Part shown: positions 11,233 through 24,157 of the stretch, in pieces
Layout: the number at the start of each line of letters is the position of its first letter
Position numbering within the stretch: position 1 is the stretch's first letter
Assembly: GCA_964057225.1 (NCBI GenBank)
Contig: OZ059899.1
Coordinates: 18,546,501-18,610,500, forward strand
Origin: Auanema rhodensis
Taxonomy: Eukaryota > Nematoda > Chromadorea > Rhabditida > Rhabditidae
Direction of reading: 5' to 3'
DNA: 64,000 bases
Notes under the pieces: model-generated
Told to the model about the DNA's origin: nothing
The model's database searches: none
The model's input: the letters and a program-made list of their open reading frames with translations, nothing else
Made by a program: the position numbers and the translations under genes

Positions 11233-11934
11233 TAGCGCAAATCTGATAACACAGATCGACGCAGCTTAAAAATCCGCATCGAATGCACTATACTACATTG
11301 AAAAACGCTTAATACAAAAATTAGTTATGATCGTTTGAAAAAAGATGCATTAGTGTATGTTGAGTTTCCATGTATACTCAACATTGCTTCCAAAAACATT
11401 TTGACAAAAATTTTTCCGAAAAATTTCAAAATAATTTCGCAAAAAGTAGATGTTTTTAGATTCCTTTTTTCAAGGCAAAGACGATGGACAATGTTATTCA
11501 ACGAAAAAATTAATTCTCCAGGGTGAAAATCGAGGATATAAGTGTGAACTTATATCAGTTGATATCTCGGTGCATTTTCAAGCTAGCGCAAATCTGATAA
11601 CACAGATCGACGCAGCTTAAAAATCCGCATCGAATGCACTATACTACATTGAAAAACGCTTAATACAAAAATTAGTTATGATCGTTTGAAAAAAGATGCA
11701 TTAGTGTATGTTGAGTTTCCATGTATACTCAACATTGCTTCCAAAAACATTTTGACAAAAATTTTTCCGAAAAATTTCAAAATAATTTCGCAAAAAGTAG
11801 ATGTTTTTAGATTCCTTTTTTCAAGGCAAAGACGATGGACAATGTTATTCAACGAAAAAATTAATTCTCCAGGGTGAAAATCGAGGATATAAGTGTGAAC
11901 TTATATCAGTTGATATCTCGGTGCATTTTTAAGC
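11233..11934 (+). repeat. Two consecutive C-type units
   Basis: Two nearly identical units with TGTATACTC, CAAAATAATTTCGC and CTCCAGG lie between Z units. The first ends with CATTTTCAAGC rather than the usual CATTTTTAAGC (near 11573), a change seen again only near 63501. Confidence 0.8.
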
Positions 11935-12285
11935 TAGCGCAAATCTGATAACACAGATCGACGCAGCTTAAAAATCCGCATCGAATGCACTATACTACAT
12001 TGAGAAACGCTTAATACAAAAATTAGTTATGATCGTTTGAAAAATGATGCATTAGTGTATGTTGAGTTTCCATGTACACTCAACATTGCTTCCAAAAACA
12101 TTTTGACAAAAATTTTTTCGAAAAATTTCAGAATATTTTAGCAAAAAATAGTTGTTTTTAGATTCCTTTTCTCAAGGCAAAGACGATGGACAATGTTATT
12201 CAACGAAAAAATTAATTCTGCAGGGTGAAAATCGAGGATATAAGTGTAAACTTATATCAGTTGATATCTCGGTGCATTTTTAAGC
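11935..12285 (+). repeat. Divergent Z-type unit 2
   Basis: It carries the full set of Z markers in the A/T core. The hairpin loop reads GTAA instead of GTGA (GTGTAAACTT near 12245), as in most later Z units but not in the first one. Confidence 0.85.
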
Positions 12286-12636
12286 TAGCGCAAATCTGAT
12301 AACACAGATCGACGCAGCTTAAAAATCCGCATCGAATGCACTATACAACATTGAGAAACGCTTAATACAAAAATTAGTTATGATCGTTTGAAAAATGATG
12401 CATTAGTGTATGTTGAGTTTCCATGTACACTCAACATTGCTTCCAAAAACATTTTGACAAAAATTTTTCCGAAAAATTTCAAAATAATTTCGCAAAAAGT
12501 AGATGTTTTTAGATTCCTTTTTTCAAGGCAAAGACGATGGACATTGTTATTCAACGAAAAAATTAATTCTGCAGGGTGAAAATCGAGGATATAAGTGTGA
12601 ACTTATATCAGTTGATATCTCGGTGCATTTTTAAGC
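12286..12636 (+). repeat. M-type unit
   Basis: A full-length unit with TTGAAAAATGATGC, TGTACACTC, TTTCGCAAAAAGTAGATG and GACATTG. Closely related M units recur at 14744-15094 and again near 50288, 50991 and 52746. Confidence 0.75.
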
Positions 12637-12988
12637 TAGCGCAAATCTGATAAAACAGATCGACGCAGCTTAAAAATCCGCATCGAATGCACTATACAAC
12701 ATTGAGAAACGCTTAATACAAAAATTAGTTATGATCGTTTGAAAAAAGATGCATTAGTGTATGTTGAGTTTCCATGTATACTCAACATTGCTTCCAAAAA
12801 CATTTTGACAAAAATTTTTCCGAAAAATTTCAAAATAATTTCGCAAAAAGTAGATGTTTTTAGATTCCTTTTTTTCAAGGCAAAGACGATGGACAAAGTT
12901 ATTCAACGAAAAAATTAATTCTGCAGGGTGAAAATCGAGGATATAAGTGTGAACTTATATCAGTTGATATCTCGGTGCATTTTTAAGC

Positions 12989-13339
12989 TAGCGCAAATCT
13001 GATAAAACAGATCGACGCAGCTTAAAAATCCGCATCGAATGCACTATACAACATTGAGAAACGCTTAATACAAAAATTAGTTATGATCGTTTGAAAAATG
13101 ATGCATTAGTGTATGTTGAGTTTCCATGTACACTCAACATTGCTTCCAAAAACATTTTGACAAAAATTTTTTCGAAAAATTTCAGAATATTTTAGCAAAA
13201 AATAGTTGTTTTTAAATTCCTTTTCTCAAGGCAAAGACGATGGACAATGTTATTCAACGAAAAAATTAATTCTGCAGGGTGAAAATCGAGGATATAAGTG
13301 TAAACTTATATCAGTTGATATCTCGGTGCATTTTTAAGC
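12989..13339 (+). repeat. Divergent Z-type unit 3
   Basis: It has the Z markers in the core plus a private TTTTTAAATTCC where other units have TTTTTAGATTCC. The leader carries ATAAAACAGATCG and the hairpin loop is GTAA. Confidence 0.85.
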
Positions 13340-13691
13340 TAGCGCAAATCTGATAAAACAGATCGACGCAGCTTAAAAATCCGCATCGAATGCACTATAC
13401 AACATTGAGAAACGCTTAATACAAAAATTAGTTATGATCGTTTGAAAAAAGATGCATTAGTGTATGTTGAGTTTCCATGTATACTCAACATTGCTTCCAA
13501 AAACATTTTGACAAAAATTTTTCCGAAAAATTTCAAAATAATTTCGCAAAAAGTAGATGTTTTTAGATTCCTTTTTTTCAAGGCAAAGACGATGGACAAA
13601 GTTATTCAACGAAAAAATTAATTCTGCAGGGTGAAAATCGAGGATATAAGTGTGAACTTATATCAGTTGATATCTCGGTGCATTTTTAAGC

Positions 13692-14042
13692 TAGCGCAAA
13701 TCTGATAAAACAGATCGACGCAGCTTAAAAATCCGCATCGAATGCACTATACAACATTGAGAAACGCTTAATACAAAAATTAGTTATGATCGTTTGAAAA
13801 ATGATGCATTAGTGTATGTTGAGTTTCCATGTACACTCAACATTGCTTCCAAAAACATTTTGACAAAAATTTTTTCGAAAAATTTCAGAATATTTTAGCA
13901 AAAAATAGTTGTTTTTAGATTCCTTTTCTCAAGGCAAAGACGATGGACAATGTTATTCAACGAAAAAATTAATTCTGCAGGGTGAAAATCGAGGATATAA
14001 GTGTAAACTTATATCAGTTGATATCTCGGTGCATTTTTAAGC
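13692..14042 (+). repeat. Divergent Z-type unit 4
   Basis: It has the Z markers in the core and the ATAAAACAGATCG leader, and is nearly identical to the Z unit 703 bp upstream. Confidence 0.85.
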
Positions 14043-14392
14043 TAGCGCAAATCTGATAAAACAGATCGACGCAGCTTAAAAATCCGCATCGAATGCACTA
14101 TACTACATTGAAAAACGCTTAATACAAAAATTAGTTATGATCGTTTGAAAAAAGATGCATTAGTGTATGTTGAGTTTCCATGTATACTCAACATTGCTTC
14201 CAAAAACATTTTGACAAAATTTTTCCGAAAAATTTCAAAATAATTTCGCAAAAAGTAGATGTTTTTAGATTCCTTTTTTCAAGGCAAAGACGATGGACAA
14301 TGTTATTCAACGAAAAAATTAATTCTCCAGGGTGAAAATCGAGGATATAAGTGTGAACTTATATCAGTTGATATCTCGGTGCATTTTTAAGC

Positions 14393-14743
14393 TAGCGCAA
14401 ATCTGATAACACAGATCGACGCAGCTTAAAAATCCGCATCGAATGCACTATACTACATTGAGAAACGCTTAATACAAAAATTAGTTATGATCGTTTGAAA
14501 AATGATGCATTAGTGTATGTTGAGTTTCCATGTACACTCAACATTGCTTCCAAAAACATTTTGACAAAAATTTTTTCGAAAAATTTCAGAATATTTTAGC
14601 AAAAAAAAGTTGTTTTTAGATTCCTTTCCTCAAGGCAAAGACGATGGACAATGTTATTCAACGAAAAAATTAATTCTGCAGGGTGAAAATCGAGGATATA
14701 AGTGTAAACTTATATCAGTTGATATCTCGGTGCATTTTTAAGC
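14393..14743 (+). repeat. Divergent Z-type unit 5
   Basis: It has the Z markers in the core with private changes AAAAAAAGTTG (near 14602) and CCTTTCCTCAAGG. The leader returns to ATAACACAGATCG. Confidence 0.85.
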
Positions 14744-16498
14744 TAGCGCAAATCTGATAACACAGATCGACGCAGCTTAAAAATCCGCATCGAATGCACT
14801 ATACAACATTGAGAAACGCTTAATACAAAAATTAGTTATGATCGTTTGAAAAATGATGCATTAGTGTATGTTGAGTTTCCATGTACACTCAACATTGCTT
14901 CCAAAAACATTTTGACAAAAATTTTTCCGAAAAATTTCAAAATAATTTCGCAAAAAGTAGATGTTTTTAGATTCCTTTTTTCAAGGCAAAGACGATGGAC
15001 ATTGTTATTCAACGAAAAAATTAATTCTGCAGGGTGAAAATCGAGGATATAAGTGTAAACTTATATCAGTTGATATCTCGGTGCATTTTTAAGCTAGCGC
15101 AAATCTGATAAAACAGATCGACGCAGCTTAAAAATCCGCATCGAATGCACTATACAACATTGAGAAACGCTTAATACAAAAATTAGTTATGATCGTTTGA
15201 AAAAAGATGCATTAGTGTATGTTGAGTTTCCATGTATACTCAACATTGCTTCCAAAAACATTTTGACAAAAATTTTTCCGAAAAATTTCAAAATAATTTC
15301 GCAAAAAGTAGATGTTTTTAGATTCCTTTTTTCAAGGCAAAGACGATGGACAATGTTATTCAACGAAAAAATTAATTCTGCAGGGTGAAAATCGAGGATA
15401 TAAGTGTAAACTTATATCAGTTGATATCTCGGTGCATTTTTAAGCTAGCGCAAATCTGATAACACAGATCGACGCAGCTTAAAAATCCGCATCGAATGCA
15501 CTATACAACATTGAGAAACGCTTAATACAAAAATTAGTTATGATCGTTTGAAAAATGATGCATTAGTGTATGTTGAGTTTCCATGTACACTCAACATTGC
15601 TTCCAAAAACATTTTGACAAAAATTTTTCCGAAAAATTTCAAAATAATTTCGCAAAAAGTAGATGTTTTTAGATTCCTTTTTTCAAGGCAAAGACGATGG
15701 ACAAAGTTATTCAACGGAAAAATTAATTCTGCAGGGTGAAAATCGAGGATATAAGTGTGAACTTATATCAGTTGATATCTCGGTGCATTTTTAAGGTAGC
15801 GCAAATCTGATAACACAGATCGACGCAGCTTAAAAATCCGCATCGAATGCACTATACTACATTGAAAAACGCTTAATACAAAAATTAGTTATGATCGTTT
15901 GAAAAAAGATGCATTAGTGTATGTTGAGTTTCCATGTATACTCAACATTGCTTCCAAAAACATTTTGACAAAAATTTTTCCGAAAAATTTCAAAATAATT
16001 TCGCAAAAAGTAGATGTTTTTAGATTCCTTTTTTCAAGGCAAAGACGATGGACAATGTTATTCAACGAAAAAATTAATTCTCCAGGGTGAAAATCGAGGA
16101 TATAAGTGTGAACTTATATCAGTTGATATCTCGGTGCATTTTTAAGCTAGCGCAAATCTGATAACACAGATCGACGCAGCTTAAAAATCCGCATCGAATG
16201 CACTATACAACATTGAGAAACGCTTAATACAAAAATTAGTTATGATCGTTTGAAAAATGATGCATTAGTGTATGTTGAGTTTCCATGTACACTCAACATT
16301 GCTTTCAAAAACATTTTGACAAAAATTTTTCCGAAAAATTTCAAAATAATTTCCCAAAAAGTAAATGTTTTTAGATTCCTTTTTTCAAGGCAAAGACGAT
16401 GGACAAAGTTATTCAACGAAAAAATTAATTCTGCAGGGTGAAAATCGAGGATATAAGTGTGAACTTATATCAGTTGATATCTCGGTGCATTTTTAAGC
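14744..16498 (+). repeat. Mixed M/C/A-like units
   Basis: Five full-length units starting at 14744, 15095, 15446, 15797 and 16148. They combine M, C and A-like core markers. The unit at 15446 has a private CAACGGAAAAATT (near 15713). The last two, with the following Z unit and truncated unit, are matched 35,896 bp further right. Confidence 0.75.
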
Positions 16499-16849
16499 TA
16501 GCGCAAATCTGATAACACAGATCGACGCAGCTTAAAAATCCGCATCGAATGCACTATACTACATTGAGAAACGCTCAATACAAAAATTAGTTATGATCGT
16601 TTGAAAAATGATGCATTAGTGTATGTTGAGTTTCCATGTACACTCAACGTTGCTTCCAAAAACATTTTGACAAAAATTTTTTCGAAAAATTTCAGAATAT
16701 TTTAGCAAAAAATAGTTGTTTTTAGATTCCTTTTCTCAAGGCAAAGACGATGGACAATGTTATTCAACGAAAAAATTAATTCTGCAGGGTGAAAATCGAG
16801 GATATAAGTGTAAACTTATATCAGTTGATATCTCGGTGCATTTTTAAGC
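16499..16849 (+). repeat. Divergent Z-type unit 6
   Basis: It has the Z markers in the core. Private changes are ACGCTCAATAC in the leader and CTCAACGTTGC near 16645, which breaks the outermost base pair of the conserved dyad. It is followed directly by a truncated unit, an arrangement repeated at 52395-53039. Confidence 0.85.
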
Positions 16850-17143
16850 TAGCGCAAATCTTAAACGCTTAATACAAAAATTAGTTATGATCGTTTGAAA
16901 AATGATGCATTAGTGTATGTTGAGTTTCCATGTACACTCAACATTGCTTCCAAAAACATTTTGACAAAAATTTTTCCGAAAAATTTCAAAATAATTTCGC
17001 AAAAAGTAGATGTTTTTAGATTCCTTTTTTCAAGGCAAAGACGATGGACATTATTATTCAACGAAAAAATTAATTCTGCAGTGTGAAAATCGAGGATATA
17101 AGTGTGAACTTATATCAGTTGATATCTCGGTGCATTTTTTAGC
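16850..17143 (+). repeat. Truncated satellite unit 1 (294 bp)
   Basis: An M-like unit lacking 57 bp of its leader. The sequence passes from GCGCAAATCT directly to TAAACGCTTAATAC, losing the dyad arm, the GATCGACGC stretch and CCGCATCGAATGC. The rest of the unit is complete. Private changes are GACATTATTATTC and GCAGTGTG. The same junction occurs in five other units. Confidence 0.92.
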
Positions 17144-17494
17144 TAGCGCAAATCTGATAACACAGATCGACGCAGCTTAAAAATCCGCATCGAATGCACT
17201 ATACAACATTGAGAAACGCTTAATACAAAAATTAGTTATGATCGTTTGAAAAATGATGCATTAGTGTATGTTGAGTTTCCATGTACACTCAACATTGCTT
17301 TCAAAAACATTTTGACAAAAATTTTTCCGAAAAATTTCAAAATAATTTCCCAAAAAGTAGATGTTTTTAGATTCCTTTTTTCAAGGCAAAGACGATGGAC
17401 AAAGTTATTCAACGAAAAAATTAATTCTGCAGGGTGAAAATCGAGGATATAAGTGTGAACTTATATCAGTTGATATCTCGGTGCATTTTTAAGC
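17144..17494 (+). repeat. A/D-like unit
   Basis: A full-length unit with CTTTCAAAAAC, TTTCCCAAAAAGTAGATG and GACAAAG. It separates the truncated unit from the H/O dimers. Confidence 0.7.
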
Positions 17495-18898
17495 TAGCGC
17501 AAATCTGATAACACAGATCGACGCAGCTTAAAAATCCGCATCGAATGCACTATACTACATTGAAAAACGCTTAATACAAAAATTAGTTATGATCGTTTGA
17601 AAAAAGATGCATTAGTGTATGTTGAGTTTCCATGTATACTCAACATTGCTTACAAAAACATTTTGACAAAAATTTTTCCGAAAAATTTCAAAATAATTTC
17701 GCAAAAAGGAGATGTTTTTAGATTCCTTTTCTCAAGGCAAAGACGATGGACAAAGTTATTCAACGAAAAAATTAATTCTGCAGGGTGAAAATCGAGGATA
17801 TAAGTGTGAACTTATATCAGTTGATATCTCGGTGCATTTTTAAGCTAGCGCAAATCTGATAACACAGATCGACGCAGCTTAAAAATCCGCATCGAATGCA
17901 CTATACAACATTGAGAAACGCTTAATACAAAAATTAGTTAAGATCGTTTGAAAAAAGATGCATTAGTGTATGTTGAGTTTCCATGTACACTCAACATTGC
18001 TTCCAAAAACATTTTGACAAAAATTTTTCCAAAAAATTTCAAAATAATTTCGCAAAAAGTAAATGTTTTTAGATTCCGTTTTTCAAGGCAAAGACGATAC
18101 ACAATGTTATTCAACAAAAAAATTAATTCTGCAGAATGAAAATCGAGGATATAAGTGTGAACTTATATCAGTTGATATCTCGGTGCATTTTTAAGCTAGC
18201 GCAAATCTGATAACACAGATCGACGCAGCTTAAAAATCCGCATCGAATGCACTATACTACATTGAAAAACGCTTAATACAAAAATTAGTTATGATCGTTT
18301 GAAAAAAGATGCATTAGTGTATGTTGAGTTTCCATGTATACTCAACATTGCTTCCAAAAACATTTTGACAAAAATTTTTCCGAAAAATTTCAAAATAATT
18401 TCGCAAAAAGGAGATGTTTTTAGATTCCTTTTCTCAAGGCAAAGACGATGGACAAAGTTATTCAACGAAAAAATTAATTCTGCAGGGTGAAAATCGAGGA
18501 TATAAGTGTGAACTTATATCAGTTGATATCTCGGTGCATTTTTAAGCTAGCGCAAATCTGATAACACAGATCGACGCAGCTTAAAAATCCGCATCGAATG
18601 CACTATACAACATTGAGAAACGCTTAATACAAAAATTAGTTAAGATCGTTTGAAAAAAGATGCATTAGTGTATGTTGAGTTTCCATGTACACTCAACATT
18701 GCTTCCAAAAACATTTTGACAAAAATTTTTCCAAAAAATTTCAAAATAATTTCGCAAAAAGTAAATGTTTTTAGATTCCGTTTTTCAAGGCAAAGACGAT
18801 ACACAATGTTATTCAACAAAAAAATTAATTCTGCAGAATGAAAATCGAGGATATAAGTGTGAACTTATATCAGTTGATATCTCGGTGCATTTTTAAGC
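17495..18898 (+). repeat. Two O-H dimers (702 bp each)
   Basis: Dimers at 17495-18196 and 18197-18898. O units carry TGTATACTC, CAAAAAGGAGATG and GACAAAG. H units carry TTAGTTAAGATCG, CCAAAAAATTTC, AAAGTAAATG, TTCCGTTTTTC, GATACACAATG, CAACAAAAAAATT and GCAGAATG. The first O unit has a private GCTTACAAAAAC. Confidence 0.83.
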
Positions 18899-21800
18899 TA
18901 GCGCAAATCTGATAACACAGATCGACGCAGCTTAAAAATCCGCATCGAATGCACTATACAACATTGAGAAACGCTTAATACAAAAATTAGTTATGATCGT
19001 TTGAAAAATGATGCATTAGTGTATGTTGAGTTTCCATGTACACTCAACATTGCTTCCAAAAACATTTTGACAAAATTTTTCCGAAAAATTTCAAAATAAT
19101 TTTGCAAAAAGTAGATGTTTTTAGATTCCTTTTTTCAAGGCAAAGACGATGGACAATGTTATTCAACGAAAGAATTAATTCTCCAGGGTGAAAATCGAGG
19201 ATGTAAGTGTGAACTTATATCAGTTGATATCTCGGTGCATTTTTAAGCTAGCGCAAATCTGATAACACAGATCGACGCAGCTTAAAAAGCCGCATCGAAT
19301 GCACTATACAACATTGAGAAACGCTTAATACAAAAATTAGTTAAGATCGTTTGAAAAAAGATGCATTAGTGTATGTTGAGTTTCCATGTACACTCAACAT
19401 TGCTTCCAAAAACATTTTGACAAAAATTTTTCCAAAAAATTTCAAAATAATTTCGCAAAAAGTAAATGTTTTTAGATTCCGTTTTTCAAGGCAAAGACGA
19501 TACACAATGTTATTCAACAAAAAAATTAATTCTGCAGAATGAAAATCGAGGATATAAGTGTGAACTTATATCAGTTGATATCTCGGTGCATTTTTAAGCT
19601 AGCGCAAATCTGATAACACAGATCGACGCAGCTTAAAAATCCGCATCGAATGCACTATACAACATTGAGAAACGCTTAATACAAAAATTAGTTATGATCG
19701 TTTGAAAAAAGATGCATTAGTGTATGTTGAGTTTCCATGTACACTCAACATTGCTTCCAAAAACATTTTGACAAAAATTTTTCCAAAAAATTTCAAAATA
19801 ATTTCGCAAAAAGTAAATGTTTTTAGATTCCGTTTTTCAAGGCAAAGACGATACACAATGTTATTCAACAAAAAAATTAATTCTGCAGAATGAAAATCGA
19901 GGATATAAGTGTGAACTTATATCAGTTGATATCTCGGTGCATTTTTAAGCTAGCGCAAATCTGATAACACAGATCGACGCAGCTTAAAAATCCGCATCGA
20001 ATGCACTATACAACATTGAGAAACGCTTAATACAAAAATTAGTTATGATCGTTTGAAAAATGATGCATTAGTGTATGTTGAGTTTCCATGTACACTCAAC
20101 ATTGCTTCCAAAAACATTTTGACAAAATTTTTCCGAAAAATTTCAAAATAATTTTGCAAAAAGTAGATGTTTTTAGATTCCTTTTTTCAAGGCAAAGACG
20201 ATGGACAATGTTATTCAACGAAAGAATTAATTCTCCAGGGTGAAAATCGAGGATGTAAGTGTGAACTTATATCAGTTGATATCTCGGTGCATTTTTAAGC
20301 TAGCGCAAATCTGATAACACAGATCGACGCAGCTTAAAAAGCCGCATCGAATGCACTATACAACATTGAGAAACGCTTAATACAAAAATTAGTTAAGATC
20401 GTTTGAAAAAAGATGCATTAGTGTATGTTGAGTTTCCATGTACACTCAACATTGCTTCCAAAAACATTTTGACAAAAATTTTTCCAAAAAATTTCAAAAT
20501 AATTTCGCAAAAAGTAAATGTTTTTAGATTCCGTTTTTCAAGGCAAAGACGATACACAATGTTATTCAACAAAAAAATTAATTCTGCAGAATGAAAATCG
20601 AGGATATAAGTGTGAACTTATATCAGTTGATATCTCGGTGCATTTTTAAGCTAGCGCAAATCTGATAACACAGATCGACGCAGCTTAAAAATCCGCATCG
20701 AATGCACTATACAACATTGAGAAACGCTTAATACAAAAATTAGTTATGATCGTTTGAAAAAAGATGCATTAGTGTATGTTGAGTTTCCATGTACACTCAA
20801 CATTGCTTCCAAAAACATTTTGACAAAAATTTTTCCAAAAAATTTCAAAATAATTTCGCAAAAAGTAAATGTTTTTAGATTCCGTTTTTCAAGGCAAAGA
20901 CGATACACAATGTTATTCAACAAAAAAATTAATTCTGCAGAATGAAAATCGAGGATATAAGTGTGAACTTATATCAGTTGATATCTCGGTGCATTTTTAA
21001 GCTAGCGCAAATCTGATAACACAGATCGACGCAGCTTAAAAATCCGCATCGAATGCACTATACAACATTGAGAAACGCTTAATACAAAAATTAGTTATGA
21101 TCGTTTGAAAAATGATGCATTAGTGTATGTTGAGTTTCCATGTACACTCAACATTGCTTCCAAAAACATTTTGACAAAATTTTTCCGAAAAATTTCAAAA
21201 TAATTTTGCAAAAAGTAGATGTTTTTAGATTCCTTTTTTCAAGGCAAAGACGATGGACAATGTTATTCAACGAAAGAATTAATTCTCCAGGGTGAAAATC
21301 GAGGATGTAAGTGTGAACTTATATCAGTTGATATCTCGGTGCATTTTTAAGCTAGCGCAAATCTGATAACACAGATCGACGCAGCTTAAAAAGCCGCATC
21401 GAATGCACTATACAACATTGAGAAACGCTTAATACAAAAATTAGTTAAGATCGTTTGAAAAAAGATGCATTAGTGTATGTTGAGTTTCCATGTACACTCA
21501 ACATTGCTTCCAAAAACATTTTGACAAAAATTTTTCCAAAAAATTTCAAAATAATTTCGCAAAAAGTAAATGTTTTTAGATTCCGTTTTTCAAGGCAAAG
21601 ACGATGGACAAAGTTATTCAACGAAAGAATTAATTCTCCAGGGTGAAAATCGAGGATGTAAGTGTGAACTTATATCAGTTGATATCTCGGTGCATTTTTA
21701 AGCTAGCGCAAATCTGATAACACAGATCGACGCAGCTTAAAAAGCCGCATCGAATGCACTATACAACATTGAGAAACGCTTAATACAAAAATTAGTTATG

Positions 21801-23106
21801 ATCGTTTGAAAAATGATGCATTAGTGTATGTTGAGTTTCCATGTACACTCAACATTGCTTCCAAAAACATTTTGACAAAAATTTTTCTAAAAAATTTCAA
21901 AATAATTTCGCAAAAAGTAAATGTTTTTAGATTCCGTTTTTCAAGGCAAAGACGATACACAATGTTATTCAACAAAAAAATTAATTCTGCAGAATGAAAA
22001 TCGAGGATATAAGTGTGAACTTATATCAGTTGATATCTCGGTGCATTTTTAAGCTAGCGCAAATCTGATAACACAGATCGACGCAGCTTAAAAATCCGCA
22101 TCGAATGCACTATACAACATTGAGAAACGCTTAATACAAAAATTAGTTATGATCGTTTGAAAAATGATGCATTAGTGTATGTTGAGTTTCCATGTACACT
22201 CAACATTGCTTCCAAAAACATTTTGACAAAATTTTTCCGAAAAATTTCAAAATAATTTTGCAAAAAGTAGATGTTTTTAGATTCCTTTTTTCAAGGCAAA
22301 GACGATGGACAATGTTATTCAACGAAAGAATTAATTCTCCAGGGTGAAAATCGAGGATGTAAGTGTGAACTTATATCAGTTGATATCTCGGTGCATTTTT
22401 AAGCTAGCGCAAATCTGATAACACAGATCGACGCAGCTTAAAAAGCCGCATCGAATGCACTATACAACATTGAGAAACGCTTAATACAAAAATTAGTTAA
22501 GATCGTTTGAAAAAAGATGCATTAGTGTATGTTGAGTTTCCATGTACACTCAACATTGCTTCCAAAAACATTTTGACAAAAATTTTTCCAAAAAATTTCA
22601 AAATAATTTCGCAAAAAGTAAATGTTTTTAGATTCCGTTTTTCAAGGCAAAGACGATACACAATGTTATTCAACAAAAAAATTAATTCTGCAGAATGAAA
22701 ATCGAGGATATAAGTGTGAACTTATATCAGTTGATATCTCGGTGCATTTTTAAGCTAGCGCAAATCTGATAACACAGATCGACGCAGCTTAAAAATCCGC
22801 ATCGAATGCACTATACAACATTGAGAAACGCTTAATACAAAAATTAGTTATGATCGTTTGAAAAAAGATGCATTAGTGTATGTTGAGTTTCCATGTACAC
22901 TCAACATTGCTTCCAAAAACATTTTGACAAAAATTTTTCCAAAAAATTTCAAAATAATTTCGCAAAAAGTAAATGTTTTTAGATTCCGTTTTTCAAGGCA
23001 AAGACGATACACAATGTTATTCAACAAAAAAATTAATTCTGCAGAATGAAAATCGAGGATATAAGTGTGAACTTATATCAGTTGATATCTCGGTGCATTT
23101 TTAAGC
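18899..23106 (+). repeat. P-H-H trimer, four tandem copies of 1052 bp
   Basis: Copies begin at 18899, 19951, 21003 and 22055. P is a 350-bp unit with GACAAAATTTTT (one A fewer), AATAATTTTGC, GAAAGAATTAATTCTCC and GAGGATGTAAG. The first H of each trimer has AAAAGCCGCATCG in its leader. In copies 1, 2 and 4 the second H has TTATGATC where the first has TTAAGATC. Copy 3 is altered: its first H changes to a P-like 3' end after TTCCGTTTTTC, and its second carries CTAAAAAATTTC and the AAAAGCCGC leader. Confidence 0.87.
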
Positions 23107-24157
23107 TAGCGCAAATCTGATAACACAGATCGACGCAGCTTAAAAATCCGCATCGAATGCACTATACAACATTGAGAAACGCTTAATACAAAAATTAGTT
23201 ATGATCGTTTGAAAAATGATGCATTAGTGTATGTTGAGTTTCCATGTACACTCAACATTGCTTCCAAAAACATTTTGACAAAATTTTTCCGAAAAATTTC
23301 AAAATAATTTTGCAAAAAGTAGATGTTTTTAGATTCCTTTTTTCAAGGCAAAGACGATGGACAATGTTATTCAACGAAAGAATTAATTCTCCAGGGTGAA
23401 AATCGAGGATGTAAGTGTGAACTTATATCAGTTGATATCTCGGTGCATTTTTAAGCTAGCGCAAATCTGATAACACAGATCGACGCAGCTTAAAAAGCCG
23501 CATCGAATGCACTATACAACATTGAGAAACGCTTAATACAAAAATTAGTTAAGATCGTTTGAAAAAAGATGCATTAGTGTATGTTGAGTTTCCATGTACA
23601 CTCAACATTGCTTCCAAAAACATTTTGACAAAAATTTTTCCAAAAAATTTCAAAATAATTTCGCAAAAAGTAAATGTTTTTAGATTCCGTTTTTCAAGGC
23701 AAAGACGATACACAATGTTATTCAACAAAAAAATTAATTCTGCAGAATGAAAATCGAGGATATAAGTGTGAACTTATATCAGTTGATATCTCGGTGCATT
23801 TTTAAGCTAGCGCAAATCTGATAACACAGATCGACGCAGCTTAAAAATCCGCATCGAATGCACTATACAACATTGAGAAACGCTTAATACAAAAATTAGT
23901 TATGATCGTTTGAAAAATGATGCATTAGTGTATGTTGAGTTTCCATGTACACTCAACATTGCTTCCAAAAACATTTTGACAAAATTTTTCCGAAAAATTT
24001 CAAAATAATTTTGCAAAAAGTAGATGTTTTTAGATTCCTTTTTTCAAGGCAAAGACGATGGACAATGTTATTCAACGAAAGAATTAATTCTCCAGGGTGA
24101 AAATCGAGGATGTAAGTGTGAACTTATATCAGTTGATATCTCGGTGCATTTTTAAGC
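23107..24157 (+). repeat. Remnant of the P-H-H trimer (P-H-P)
   Basis: Units P (23107), H (23457) and P (23808) continue the preceding trimer but lack the second H. The H keeps the AAAAGCCGC leader marker, so the register was lost by dropping one unit rather than by a new arrangement. Confidence 0.8.

Larger units (their letters stand above)
12637..14743 (+). repeat. Three consecutive dimers ending in Z (703, 703, 701 bp)
   Basis: Each dimer pairs a C-like unit with a Z unit: 12637-13339, 13340-14042 and 14043-14743. In the first two dimers the C-like unit has one extra T in the T tract before CAAGG (352 bp). In the third it instead has one A fewer in GACAAAATTTTT (350 bp). The leaders read ATAAAACAGATCG instead of ATAACACAGATCG in all but the last unit, a marker otherwise seen at 15112 and in the 50.3-51.4 kb block. 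Confidence 0.85.
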
